64,000 nt of DNA from Cryptomeria japonica (GCF_030272615.1 NC_081415.1:188048270-188112269); one strand, 5' to 3'; counted from the stretch's first letter, positions 1 through 12,232 are shown. Notes: a model not told the origin generated them from the letters alone. Translations and numbers: made by a program.

Positions 1-376
1 CCTCTTTGTAGTCAGTGAGACTCTTTTGCAATGAGCAGTATGCTCTAGGTAGTGTGCCTTCCTACAAGTGCAGGCCCCTCATTGTAACACATACTTTCTG
101 CATAAGTATCATCTGACTGTGGGTAGGCTTCTCACTGTGGTTTTTTCCTTTCTGGGTTTTCCACGTACAAATCAAGGTGTTATGTGGTATGGTTGCTTTG
201 CATTGATTATCTAGTTAAATTGTTAAGTTTCTTTATTTATCGGTATCTGTTCCTATCGGCATATATCTGTGCTTTACCGGTACTTAATTTATTTAATGTC
301 ATATTGTGGATTAAAATTATAATCTGTTAACAACCGATTCACCCCCCCTCTCAGTTGTTCACTGGTTATCCTAACA
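1..376 (+). mobile_element. Ty1/copia LTR, 3' end only
   Basis: The stretch ends in CTAACA, an altered form of the CCAACA end seen in the other copia LTRs here, preceded by a C-run and CTCTCAGT. The same layout (gagcagt..gctctaggtagtgtgcc, a gtggtttttccc block, then the C-run) occurs in the LTRs at 4432-5433 and, reversed, 9556-10620. The left part lies outside the window. It interrupts the PMD ORF that begins at 377. Confidence 0.7.
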
Positions 377-1260
377 CTACGAACCACTCAATGATGGACA
401 TTGATCTGCCAATAAGAGGATGAGTCATAAACATGTCCCTCCTCTTCCCTCTCCAATCATCCCATAGCTCGAGACCCCTGTACGGTCTCCATACTACCAT
501 GATCAATTCATCTAGTTGTCTCCTCCAATAATTTGTCTTACCCAAGTGGGGCTGATTAATATAACCCGAATAGCAATATACAATAGGTTGGTGTGGCTCT
601 CTAGCATCATCTACTATCGGCCTACATGTCAGGATGTTCTCCCATGCCCAAATCTGTATAACTAACACTCTTGCTGCCATGCTCTTCCCCTCCCGGTATG
701 CAACCTCGTGCATCTCATGATACATATGGGCTAGCAAACAAGATCCACATCCTAATCTCTCAGGATGAGTCAACACTCTCTCGAGCATCCTCGTCCAGCC
801 ACATAGAAAACCCTATTGTCCCCTATCTGTCATTAAAAAACACCCAATGATACCTGCTAACACGCATGCCAGTGGAAACTACTCACTATACCTAGTCATC
901 AGAACATCCCATGTGATGGCCCGCTCAAGGATAGTCTCATCATGGAATATCTGTCTCAAGGCTAAGACACCTAGCCGCTGAGCAAAATCATAATCTACCT
1001 TGTCACCAACAAATAAAATCATGAGAATATGGTAGACATCCTCAAGTGTGATGGTCATCTCTCCTACGGGTAAATGGAACGTATTATGATCTGAATGAAA
1101 CCGCTCTACTAATGCTATCAACATCCCTTGATTAACATGGATATTTGGAATTTGTAAAAGATATCCAAATCCGCATGCCTCAATATGAGCCCTGTCTATG
1201 TCTGACAAACCGCTAACTAATCCCATCGTAGGTGGATAAACACATCGAAATAAGATATCC
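377..1260 (-). pseudogene. Plant mobile domain (PMD) ORF, broken and truncated
   Basis: The reversed strand encodes a PMD protein: an N-terminal segment with HIEACGFGYLL, then NTFHLPVGEMTITLEDVYHIL (hallmark FHLP-GEMTITLEDV) and, further on, IWAWE and YINQPHLGKTNYWRRQLDEL. The frame is broken by a TAG after the segment MTRYSE and again near 790-880. The C-terminal end is cut by the copia LTR at 376. Known PMD proteins are either host nuclear proteins (MAIN/MAIL family) or passengers of transposons. Here the ORF lies antisense to a gypsy 3' region whose polypurine tract and LTR follow at 2963-2977, so I read it as the antisense extra ORF of a Tat-type gypsy. The sequence differs clearly from the PMD copies at 57-63 kb, so it comes from a second family. 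Confidence 0.75.
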
Positions 1261-2962
1261 GGTAGTCGAATCTACAAAATCAAACATGAACATTGTTAGC
1301 ACATGATCCAAATTATGCTAAAAAGATGTTGAACATGCTTGCGAATCCAAAAATGCAAAATGCAAAATCAAAATTTGATATTTGGACCCTAAAAATTGTT
1401 TTTTTTTTTCATACGAGTTTTCATAGAAGGGCAGAATTTCGTACGAATCAGGATTACACATAGCAAGACAAACTACCACATATTACAAAAACACATTATA
1501 CATCGCATGACAAAATGGGCACTCAACCACAAGTTCGTACGAGACGTGGGCCCACTTCATATGACAAACCCTATATAGCCATACGATAAACCAGAAGAAA
1601 GATAGTTTATCGTATGAGAAATAGACTTAAATCGCACAATAAATCATGAGACACAACTTTAAACGACTCAAAAATGCAAAAAAATCAATCAAAATTCAAA
1701 ATTTAGGAAATCAAACAGGCTTAAGATCAATCACTTACCATTGGGTCATAGTTTTGTAGTCGATTATGATGTCTTTGGCACTCAAAATGGTGCTCCTAGA
1801 TCAGAATGGCCATTTTTCTTCGCAGAGAGCTTTTAAAATTTCAAACTTGGAAAGGTGAAAATGACTTGAAAATAACACATGGACCCCTTATATAGCCAAA
1901 ACCCTAATTTTTCAACTTGCTCCAATGGACGTCAAACTTGTACCCTAAGCTAAATCGATAGTCTTGATTCCATTTTCGAGATCAAAATCAAAATTCGAGA
2001 TCATCTTCCTAGTCAATTTTGCACAACTACGACCACTTAGCGCTTTCATCAACTACTCATTTTCTCTTCAAATTATGCTCAATTTCTCATCATTCAATGT
2101 TAAATCTCCATTTAATTCTCAAAACAACTTTGATTTTTAATCATCAACATTAATCTTTATGCTCAAATAACTCATCATCTCTAAAAACAAAATTTCCTAA
2201 AATCACTGCGCAACCCTCGTTATCTTTCAATTTCGCTCCCGAGGGGGCATACTCATGACATTATCATTAGTGATTATCACTTCTTTCAAGTTGAGAAGTT
2301 CTTTCAAATTCTTCATTGCAAGTTGAGTAGCTAATCTTTTCTGAACATCAAACAAGACCACATCGCTAGGGGCATCTCAGCTTCATCGCTTCATATGAAA
2401 TTAAGATTTCTCGATCATGTGAATCAAATCAATCTCTAGAGGCATATCAGTTTCATTGCTTCATATCAAGCTGATATTGTCTTTGTCTAAACTAGTCTCT
2501 TAATGTTAATCAGTTTCATCGCTTTTCATCAATTTGATTTTTTGTTTAAACTCAATCAAGGGTTTAAAGAGTTTCTTTGATCACACGCTCAATCTAAGCA
2601 GACATTCAGTTTCATCGCATCAAATCAAGCTGGACAGTTTTTCTTCGTCATCATGTCTTGATCCATCAAGTTTAAGATCGGTTTTATCTTCTCTCACTAT
2701 GTCTAGTTCAATGAAGTTCTAGATTAGTAAGATCCACTTCTTGATCAATCAAGTTCAAGTTCGGTATCTTTTCTCTTCATGGGTCCTAGTTCAATCAAGT
2801 TTAGGATTGGTATCGCTTTCAATCAGTCTGTTCAGTTTCATCACTTCAAAACAAACTGAATGCCTCACTCTTCATCTGGTTCGTGATCAATCAAGTTTAG
2901 AATTGGTATCTCTTAGACATGAAAAATATTCTTTGAATCAACGCGCTGCTTGCACATCAATT
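1261..2962 (+). mobile_element. Gypsy 3' noncoding region
   Basis: No gene is visible. This stretch joins the antisense PMD ORF to a polypurine tract and LTR, the position of the noncoding 3' region of the gypsy elements in this window. It contains a GAGGGGGCAT motif near 2240 that is also found near 21125 in another gypsy, and the degenerate tandem repeats at 2370-2960. Confidence 0.55.
2370..2960 (+). repeat. Degenerate tandem repeats in gypsy 3' region
   Basis: Two motifs alternate about five times: a form of CAGTTTCATCGCTTCATATC, and a form of TCAATCAAGTTTAGGATTGG. The spacing is irregular, roughly 90-130 bases. Short ORFs reading through it are products of the repeat and have no coding support. 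Confidence 0.6.
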
Positions 2963-2976
2963 CAAAGAGGGGCAAA
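2963..2976 (+). other. Polypurine tract of gypsy element
   Basis: CAAAGAGGGGCAAA lies directly before an LTR start TGTAAT. A nearly identical tract precedes the 3' LTR at 27768 (AAAGAGGGGCAAA) and the LTR at 61194. Confidence 0.7.
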
Positions 2977-4010
2977 TGTAATACCCTGAAAATGGTCACC
3001 TAAACCATAGGCCCCCTAATCTCGATTTTATCACCAAGGTCCTAACCAAAGGCAATTAAAATTAATCTCGAGCACAAAATTAATTTCTTAAATCATCATT
3101 GTCACATGGCAAATTAATCAACTAGTATTAATTAAATATTTATTTAATTAATTGATCATTCCAAGTAAATTATTTTTAAACAATTGTCCTATTTATTTTA
3201 CTAAATATCCTAGTATATTTAATTAAATAAATCAATTTACCATTAAATCGTCAAAAACAAATTAATTGGAAAAAAAGAAAAAAATTGAGAAAAGAAATCA
3301 AATGGAGATAATCTTGGAAATCAAATTAAAAATTGATAAATAATCTCAGAGAAAGCAATTAAAACAATTAAATATCAAAATTGAATGAAATAGAAAATAA
3401 ATTAGTTTTTTCTGATTTTATCTTAATTTTAGTTCAATTTCCTTTAAAACTGAGAAAAGCAACCAATCACATCAATTCACCTGGATTGTGCTTCCTCTTG
3501 GAAAATCTTGACTGCTCATCATCATTTGATCTCAGTCGTTGGTTTCTTTCTGAATTTTCTATAAATTCAACCTTCATCTCCTAATCAAGGATCTTGGAGA
3601 ATATATTGTTATCATGTTATTTTTGCTCTAGGTTCATTGAGATTTGTGCATTCAGATATTCATATATTAGTTATTGCATACTTATTAGATCATTTAGCTA
3701 AATATTTCTTAAATCATGTTAGATCAATCTTGCAAATCTTGCATTCATCTAGCTTAAATCTTGCATTCATTTAGCTCAATCTTATGATCATATAGATTAA
3801 ATCCTTCGTTTAGGTGTTGTCTAGTCACTGGTATTGCATTTAAAATCTGAGAGCAAGACTAAACTCGCATCTACTAGAAGGAAATAGGTCGCTTTGTAAT
3901 GGTTTATTGTTCATTATTGATTATTGATTTACTAACCATGCATCTAAAGACTTAATTGAAGTGTTGTGTATTCAAATATAGCTTACAGATACGATCCACT
4001 TTTCACACAC
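2977..4010 (+). mobile_element. Gypsy LTR (TGTAATACCC type)
   Basis: It starts with TGTAATACCCTGAAAATGG right after the polypurine tract. The right end is uncertain and lies near the CA-rich stretch at 4000-4015. The body is AT-rich and has no gene. This LTR differs from the TGTAGTCACA family found elsewhere in the window. Confidence 0.55.
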
Positions 4011-4431
4011 ACACAACTGAGCTTCCGAATTTCATAGGTCCTCGACTAGACAACTTATTATTTCATAAGATTGAATGTATCTCTAACATGTAGAAGGATG
4101 ATCCCACAGAATCAGAGGCAATTGAATACTATGCTAGTTTCTTGGATGGGACACTTATTTCTCATTTTTGAAGACTATGTATGTTGACATTATGAAACTT
4201 GTATAGAACCAATATCTATATATATTTGTACAACATTCTTTGTGGGCACCCCACTTTGTCATTGATGTCAAAGGGGGAGGAGTACAGTGAAAAATGTATA
4301 TATATCATAGGGGGATAATATCATATGTATATAGCAGGAGTGTACAGCTCAGGGGGAGCAAATTTAGAGGCAGATACAGGATCAGTATTATTTTTCACAT
4401 GAGTGTTTCCATCAATGCCAAAGGGGGAGAT
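4011..4431 (+). mobile_element. Copia internal region, 3' end with polypurine tract
   Basis: AAGGGGGAG-type tracts occur repeatedly (near 4270, 4350 and 4420), the last (AAAGGGGGAGA) directly before the LTR start TGTTGG at 4432. This is the usual end of a copia internal region. The 5' part of the element is missing. No coding frame survives. Confidence 0.6.
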
Positions 4432-5433
4432 TGTTGGCAATTGACACTCATCCAGTAAGGAAAATGGCATTTAGGGTTGTCATTGATGGAAACTCATCTT
4501 CAAGTGCAAATATTTTCTATTGGGATTCATTGTCTTATCATTTTTCTTTGATTGGGTCAATTGGTATACACTATACACAACCAGTATATACACTTTCCCT
4601 AATAATTGGTAAGTCTTGGTACCGGTGAAGTGTATTTGGAACCCAGTTAAGTATAGGACCCAACCAAGATATCTTGTGACCTTGATAATTTCTTTCATAA
4701 AATTTTTGCTAGTGTGTGAAGACCGAAATGATCATCAAGAATATGCATGATATACCTTGTGATCCGATAGCCAACAAGTTTATTTTCTTCATTGAGGCTG
4801 ACATATTCAACAAGTTAAAAGGGTATTTAAGGAGATCTTTTAGGGATGGATTTGATATTAGTTGGAATGCAATTTTGGTTGCGAATAAGTCTGAAATTGA
4901 TGGTATGCATTTTGGTCAGCGAGAGGAATCTTTAGTGCACAATTTTATGTGTGCGATCTTAACCGGTAGTAGAATAGGGTAGAACTGAGTATTCATAAAC
5001 TGATACATAGAGAGGGTTAACAGAGCTAAAAATGAAACTTATCCAACATGGTCAAATGCATTTTATAAGTTAATTTTTGTTTGTAATAACTATGTAATAT
5101 TGTGTAAGTTAGTGAGACTTATGTTTGAGTAGTGAGCTCTAGGCAGTTGTTCTGATTGCATGTGCAATCCTCTCCATGTAATATTTGTATACCTTGATCA
5201 AGTATATAGATATTATGGGTATTAGCCCCACTATATTTTTTCCCTTTGTAGAGCTTTCCATGTATAAATATTTGTGTTATGGTTGTGCTTCTTTATGTGT
5301 TATTCGGTTTATGCACTTTAATTTTATTTATTGTTAACTGGTTCATAAGGAATAAGTTCAGAATTACATTTACCGGTAGAACACTGATTCACACACCCCC
5401 CCCCCCCGCTCTCAGTGTTCTTGGATTCCAACA
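4432..5433 (+). mobile_element. Ty1/copia 3' LTR
   Basis: The 1002-base LTR has TGTTGG and CCAACA ends, with a polypurine tract directly upstream. The typical end block (TTTCCCTTTGTAGAGC, C-run, CTCTCAGTGTTCTTGGATTCC) matches the style of the copia LTRs at 1-376 and 9556-10620. ORFs inside it are chance. Confidence 0.8.
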
Positions 5434-5599
5434 GTTAGATGGAGATGTTATGTGTTACATGAGTTGTTATTAGATGTTAATATTTTTTTTATCTCCATTA
5501 GTATGTTAGATGTTTAGTTTCACTAGGGTATTTTGGCAGGCATTACAATGCATTATGATATTTATCATCATATATGTTGTACTTTGTACACTAATGATG

Positions 5600-6920
5600 T
5601 TTTGCAAGAATGAAATATGCAACCACTTCCTAAGTCACCAAGAGAATTTATTTCAAGTGTGTTATGTAAAAGAGATGATGGTTGCATTTATTATAAGATG
5701 ATGTGTTTGAAAGGTTCTTGTGCTACATGTGGTGGTTTGCACCATTTGCCAAGATGCTTACATTTGGATAGCACACATGAAATTGGTAAGAAACTATTAT
5801 ATTTTGGAAAGTACAAGATAGTGACATATGGGATTAAAGATGTAAAATAATTGAAGAGATGTGAGTTAGTGAAAAATGATATATGTGTAGCTGATTTTAT
5901 AAGAACGTTTAAATAGAAACTAGTTTATGAGTACATAACACATACACATGGAGCTCGGTGGTTAAATGAACAATTCAAGTTATGCAAGGACACATTTCCT
6001 CTTGGTACCATTGTCTCTATAGTTGATTTTTCTGAAAATTAAACACTACAACCTCAAAATGAAGTGCAATCTATGTATTACCATTCTACACAAGTTTCTA
6101 TTTTTGTACACATAGCATTCATGCATGCAAATGATAGCACAGAGGGGAATAGAAAGGTTGTAAGAGAGTATCACTTCTACATAAGTGACTATTGTACACA
6201 TTCATTAGATTTTGTGCAAGGATGCTTTAAATTTTTCTATGCTAGTTTAAGGGAAAGAAACATATGATACAAGCAACACATAACATGGTCAGATAATTGC
6301 ACCTCGCAATTAAAAAATGCAAGGATGTTCTATTGGTTGAGTAGGATGCATATGACAAGTGGTGTACAACATATTTAGAATTTCACTAAGGCTGGATATG
6401 GAAAGGGAGAGCATGATGGTGCAGAAGCATGTGTAAAAAGAGCCCTAGCTAGAGAAGAATTGAAGTACGAAGGTGGTGCTGAGTTAACAGATGCAACAAC
6501 AATTGTGCGATGGTGTAACTCTACAATGGGACCAGGTAATGCAGGTGCATCAATGGTTCATAGATATTTTTGGTTGATAACTGAATCTGACATTGAAAAC
6601 TATCAATATTGTTGTATAGTTGTAAGATCCAGTGACATGCACTCATTTCGAATTTCAAATGCAAATTCACCAGTATTTATACTAGACAGATTATATGTTT
6701 TTGCTCTTCATGTATGTATTTTTTGTGGGAAGAATATGAATCACAAGAGTGGGTTGACAAATGGTCTTGTAGATCGTTGCTTCCCATTGATACCTATCAA
6801 ATTCCCAAAGCACTGCAGTTGAACCATATGGAAGCATCCATTGATTTCGATCATGTATTCGACCTAGTGGAGCCAAGTGATTTTTTGGGTAAATTTTATT
6901 GTAGGAATTTTTTTTGACTC
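5600..6920 (+). pseudogene. Transposase-like ORF, decayed
   Basis: Frame pieces in order are: a Cys/His-rich segment (SCATCGGLHHLPRCLHL); a segment with IVSIVDFSEN followed by QNEVQSMYYHSTQVSIFVH; then HITWSDNC and a KNARMFYWLSR segment; then GYGKGEHDGAEACVKRAL; and a C-terminal piece LQLNHMEASIDFDH. The spaced acidic motifs (VDFSEN, SDNC, GEHDGAE) resemble an RNase H-fold DDE-type transposase or a protein derived from one. I recognise this motif series from uncharacterised plant and animal proteins but cannot name the superfamily. Several in-frame stops (for example in SEN*TLQ and ERNI*YK) make it a pseudogene. It lies between a copia LTR end (5433) and the minus-strand copia remnant (6939). 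No terminal inverted repeats were found. Confidence 0.5.
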
Positions 6921-6938
6921 ATTTTGTTACATCAAAGA

Positions 6939-7915
6939 TTATTTTTGGATCCTTTCCCTACCCTGCATCATTGTCTGGAAGTTCTTGAAGTATCCCCAAA
7001 GTGTAGTTCTTTGAGTTTTGCTATCTCCAATGCTATATAAAAGATCTCTGATCTGGACTTCCATCGGTCTATTACTAGCCCATTGAACATTACCAATACC
7101 CAAAATCTCATTCATGAAATAGAAGAATAAACATAAGATCAAGGTGCCATATTTGAATGTATTCTTCTTGTCCTTCTTAATACTAGTCAAAATTTTCATA
7201 AGCTAGCCCTAGAGTAGCTCACACACATCATACTCCTTGTTTTCCTTCACCATCTAATATGCAACATAGATAGCAATATCGGATATCGAATTCTCTCGAC
7301 TGGATTGGTATACCTTGTATTCGATAACCATAGAAGCAAACTTTACATCTAGCTCAATAATATCATTGATTGTCATAGCCCTTTTTTCAATTTTGGAACC
7401 AGTTGCATTGGTAACCATTTGATTCTTCATAGATAGAAGTGTAGGCAAACCACCAGATGAGCTTAGACCAATTACAATCCTGATTAAATCCTTAGTGATC
7501 TTAAACAGCTGGTTCAACCACATGAATTCATCATGAATTTCGCTTAACACATATCAGACCCACTCATTCTTGTCTAAATTTAGAAACCTAATGATCTGTG
7601 CAAAATTATTTTCCTTCAAAACCTTGAATTCTGGTTTGACCTTGAGATCCTCTCCTAATATATGTTTTGTGTACAGATTCAAGAACTGGGATCCTCCTAA
7701 CTCCTCAAGATTTGAACGAATGTATGTCCTAATATATTCGACATGAAGAACACCATATGAAACGGATGAAAATGCATCTAGTGGATCATCTTCTACAAAT
7801 TTGAAAGGGTGCTTTTTGAATTTTGGGTGGGATCTCTTAGTGGTTTCAACTACCAAAGGTGTATCCATTTGCAGAGATTTCAATTTTACAAGCTTCTCAA
7901 AAAAATACCTTAGTT
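6939..7915 (-). pseudogene. Retroelement-associated ORF of unknown function, broken by stops
   Basis: A single minus-strand frame runs through three pieces (7883-7554, 7550-7254 and 7199-6939) separated only by in-frame stops, two of them TAG at positions where Gln would fit. The predicted protein is about 320 residues long with no transmembrane segment or recognised domain; it includes KFVEDDPLDAFSSVSYGVLH and NVQWASNRPMEVQIRDLLYS. It follows the copia gag-like region on the same strand, so it may be part of that element, but no pol region lies between them. I do not recognise the family. Confidence 0.4.
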
Positions 7916-8129
7916 TGCCAAATTAGGGTTTCATGTAGAATTGCCTTCACACTTCGATCACATGAAAATATTCTTGCAAAGCTCACTCCTCTTTTTATCA
8001 GAATGCAAAGTGAAAAATGAGAAATAAAGTTATCTTTTATTATTCACATATCTAACTTTTTGGTGTAATAAATACACTTGCCCTAAACTTTTCGGATACC
8101 CTATTTTCATAGATTGCTCCACAAAAATT

Positions 8130-9480
8130 CTCCTGCGGTGTGGATCTTCAATATTTCTCAATTCCTTTCAGAGATCCTTCCAAAATAGCTGCAATAGAAA
8201 AATACAACTTCTGACAATCTATCACATTCTAGCACCAAATCTAGAAGGGGAGAATACGATCTTCTTGAAAACTTCCCCCAGGCCAATAGACTTAAATCAA
8301 TTCCCGAAAGAATTTCTAGCACCAAATTTAGGTGTAGATCCATTTTCTACATCAGAATCACTCTTTCTTTACCCATTCTTTTTCATTTGATTCCTAATCT
8401 CATCCACTTTCTCTTTACCTTTATCATATGTCTGTACACTCTTGTCCTTATTTGTCGAACCCTTCTTGTTGACATTCTTGCTTCTACAAAATCTTGCAAT
8501 GTGACTGGATTTGTTGCAATTATAGAACACAACATTTCCTTATCCAAATATGTACTTCCCTTTATTTCCTCTTGATCTGCACTATTTAGCAATGTGGTCA
8601 AATCTATTGCATGCATAACATCGAACATTCCTTCTATTTGAAAAGTTATTCAACATACTTCTGCATTCACTTGATTTATGCCCACACTTGTACCAATTGA
8701 AACACTAACTAAAGAATGATGGACCATTTTGATTCATTCTACTTTTGCATTGACTAAATTTATTGCAAATAAAACAATTGCCATTGAAATTTTGAGCATT
8801 AGGTTTCCTTACTAGAGACCTTTTATCATTGTTCTTCTAATGTTCTGACTTAGGATTGCTTTGATCAGATCTAGAGATTTCACCTTTCTCTAATCCAATA
8901 CCTCGCTTGTCACCTTCACTCTTCTAACTCTACAACAACACATCAAGTTTTGTTGAGATAATCTTGAACTTTTCCTTATACTCATTTGCAGTAGCAAGTT
9001 CATCTGTAAGAATGATCATTTTCCTTTCAAGCTCTTCCTCATTATTTTTGGATTGATGCAATTCAAGCATCAGCTAGTCGATTTCATAATTAAGTCTGCA
9101 ACATTCATTAGATCTATCTTTTATGGATTGATTAAGATTCTCTTCTTTCTTCTACCTTCCCTCAATCTCCTTGGTCAACCCCATCACTATAAATTCCATC
9201 TCATGCTTCAGGACAACATTGTCTTTTGCAAGCTTCTCGCATTATTTTGTCTTCTCCTTCAAGGCTTCATTAAAGTGATCATCATCTATGCTTTGGCTTT
9301 CTTTATGCTTTATCTAATCACATAGTTCCCTTTTCTTTTCCCTTGACTTATCTACTTTCTCTTTTAATGACTGAATGAAATTCTCAGCATCCTTAAGATT
9401 CGCTTTCAATTTATGGACTTTAGCTATGGACTGATCAAGATCATCAAGTGCAACTAGAAGTTGTTGTTGAAGACCACTGA
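8130..9480 (-). pseudogene. Copia gag-like region: coiled coil plus four zinc knuckles, decayed
   Basis: Downstream of the primer-binding site the minus strand encodes a Lys/Glu/Leu-rich coiled-coil stretch (about 9480-8990). Four CCHC-type zinc knuckles follow: about 8795-8735 (CFICNKFSQC, His replaced), 8705-8660 (first half altered to Trp), 8622-8578 (CYACNRFDHIAK then a stop) and 8535-8485 (first Cys replaced by Phe). Three of the four have lost a ligand and the third has a stop, so none is intact. Repeated zinc knuckles are typical of gag in some plant copia elements, where they bind RNA in the virus-like particle. The usual N-terminal gag domain is not visible between the primer-binding site and the coiled coil. 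Confidence 0.6.
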
Positions 9481-9535
9481 AATACATGGAATCACCTTCC
9501 TAGATCCTCCTCAAGCTGTTAGACTTCTTCTGAGG

Positions 9536-9553
9536 AACTAGGCTCTGATACCA
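9536..9553 (-). other. Primer-binding site of copia element
   Basis: The reverse strand reads TGGTATCAGAGCCTAGTT, the match to the 3' end of initiator tRNA-Met used by plant copia elements. It lies two bases inside the LTR end at 9556. Confidence 0.85.
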
Positions 9554-9555
9554 AT

Positions 9556-10620
9556 TGTTGGAATCAAGGAACACTGAGAGGGAAGGTGAATCAGTGTTCT
9601 ACAAACTTTAACTTTATTAATCTGTTCATTCAACCACCTAATACATTGAACCAAAAGAAAGATGCAAGAACACAAATCAATCAACCACAACGCCATAACA
9701 CAAAGATTTTTTACATGAAAAACCCAGCTAAGGGAAAAACCACGATGGGGATGAGACCCACAAGATGAGTATACTCAAATATAAAGTTTTACAATGAGAA
9801 TGCACATGCATTCAGGCACACTACCTAGAGCCCACTGCTCAGGAAAGAGAGGCTCATTGCCTGCAAATGAATTATAATAGATTATTGAAGTATATGAACT
9901 AAATAATAGCATCTACAAATGCCTAATTATAGTTTTGATTAAACACATTTTACAAATATTTCCATAAGTTCTTCCTTACACTCCTCTGATCCACTGTTCT
10001 GTAATAATCTGGAGCACAAATCTCTAACCTGCACGCAATCGATCACCAACACCTTTTGCATACCCACTGATATCCAAAACAATCATAATAATTGATCTAT
10101 TATATCTGCAACAAGAAATTAATTCAATTGCATGTCGGCTTCAAGAAAACTTAACATATAATAAAATGTATACACATTATCGACCAAATCTAATCTCAAA
10201 TACCAATGTAGACCAATAAAACCAATCACACGTTACCAAAACTGCCAGACAAAACACTTGGACCACAAAATTAATCACCAAAATCATTCCGCGCAATCTG
10301 CATGAGGATTATTCATGCAAGTTAGTTGTTCTTCACTGCTAAGCCAAAAAAACAAGGCACAAAGGCTTCTAACACACACAACAATTATCACCAGAGGCTA
10401 AAACTCTAGAATAAGGTAATCCAGACATCCAAAAACCTTCCTTGAAATCTGCAACACAAGATATCAACCCGAAAAGAAATACCGATCAAAATATCAAACT
10501 CTATCAGATGCTCTATTCTAGGCTTGTGGAAGTTGAACCAATCTTCAATCTGACTTCTAGTATGAGCAAATCACACATTGTGGATGAGATTACTGACTTG
10601 GGTTGCCATCAATGACAACA
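9556..10620 (-). mobile_element. Ty1/copia 5' LTR (reverse orientation)
   Basis: Read on the minus strand, the LTR starts TGTTGTCATTGATGGCAACC at 10620 and ends GGATTCCAACA at 9556, 1065 bases in all, and the primer-binding site follows. It is the 5' LTR of the element whose gag remnant lies at 8130-9480. The partner 3' LTR is not present in the expected place to the left, so the element is truncated. Confidence 0.85.
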
Positions 10621-11130
10621 CTGGATGACCTGTGCAGTGTCTCTTGCCGATAAGTACACCCCCTTTCCAAAGCATACAACATGGCTAGAGTTTTCATATA
10701 ATTGTTTGTATAAGATCCTTTATAGATGGAAAAGAAAAGTTGCACATCCCCAACATTATCCCTACCAATACTGCCAACCCCAACATGAATAGGATTCCCC
10801 CTAGAGGATCCATTAGTATGAATTTTCAAAACCCCCTAGGGAGGTGGATGTCATCGACCAACCCTATTAATCTTTCTAGCCAACTTTGTACCTTTGGTCC
10901 TTTTGGAAAAATCACAGGCCTCTCCCTGACCTTGAAAATTAAAACAACTAAAAACAAGAGCATCTGCAAGGTCCACAACAACTAAAAAAATCACACTTAG
11001 CTAAAACTATTTCCAAAATTGTAAGCATAATTTTCCTCCACAAATATTGGACACTCAACTTTGCCTCTTGAAAAATTAGATGATTCCTTTCCAACCAAAT
11101 ATTCCAAAAAATGAAAGAGGGCCCAATAAC
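10621..11130 (-). pseudogene. LINE ORF2 C-terminal fragment (RNase H domain)
   Basis: The minus strand encodes FWNIWLERNHLIFQ near 11100, typical of the end of the LINE zinc-binding RT region, followed by an RNase H-like segment at about 10830-10621 starting KIHTNGSSRGNPIHVGVGS and ending at LHRSSS. The copia LTR at 10620 cuts the domain before its remaining catalytic acids. Frames shift between the two pieces. This is an old non-LTR retrotransposon remnant, and it is the insertion target of the copia element. Confidence 0.65.
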
Positions 11131-12232
11131 ATAATATATATCTTCAATTGATTAAATATTAATATAATTATCTTTATATAAAAAAATTAATAGAAATAAT
11201 ATATAACTTAATTAAAAATTTATAAATTTTTATTATAATTAAACAAAGTAGCCTACCACATATATCATCTAAAATCATAAATGAATAATTGAAAGAGCAT
11301 TTACAAAAATGAAAATTTACTGCATAGTTATTTCCCTAAACAAATTACAGATAAAATAAATGAAAAATAAATGAAAAAATTAGCAGTAGTCCCACCTTGA
11401 AATTTACTCGGAGTTCGAAAAAATAAAATATTCATTAATTCACCCACATTAGAAGTGAAAACTAGAAAACCAAAACCGATAGAAAGCAAAATAGAGAGGA
11501 TTTTTTTCTTTCTAAGTGTTAGATAACTACTATAATGTTTATATTGTAGTCATGTTGATTTGATTTCTTTTCTTTCATTTTCTGCAATTCAATTTAAACT
11601 GCTCATTATTATTCTATTAATCTTGTACCCTACTTTTATCAATAAAAAAAAATCAAAGAGAGGATGAAAAACGACGAAAGCCTAAGGTGAAAAGCGATAT
11701 GTCTCCAATTTTCTTGCACTGCTTTTCTTTCATTTTTAGCTATGGATTTCAACAATTAGATTGCCCATCTCGTATAAGATACACCTTTGATGTAATAATA
11801 TTTAATACATTTTTAGTTCCTGCCCATGGCAGGAATACTTATGCATCCACCATGGTGTTAAATGGTTATTAGTTATTGTCCTTGACAACCAATGAGTGTT
11901 TCAAATTTTTGAAACTAAAATAATTTTTTATTTTTTCAAAAGTTAACATGCACAATTTTTAACAAAAAATATTTAAAAACATTATTTATTTCTATCAAAT
12001 AAAAAATAAGAATTTTGCTATCAAATGTCATTTCTCCTACTTGTGTTTGTACATTTAATAAATGATATGTATCATTGACATTAAATAAATTCCATCTTCC
12101 CGTAACATTTATCTCATGTGGGCAACATGTAAATTGCAACCACCTCTGACTTTCTGCCAATTGAAAGAGGCAAAAAAAAAAAGATTAGCTGGAAACAATT
12201 CACGACAAGTACTTCATTACGAAGATAACAGA
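11131..12232. other. AT-rich stretch without recognised gene
   Basis: Long A/T runs and short chance ORFs only. No domain, LTR end or repeat unit was recognised. Confidence 0.5.

Noticed and set aside
4716-4982. 88-residue ORF inside the copia LTR
   Set aside because: It lies wholly inside an LTR with defined ends and shows no domain. LTRs do not normally encode proteins.
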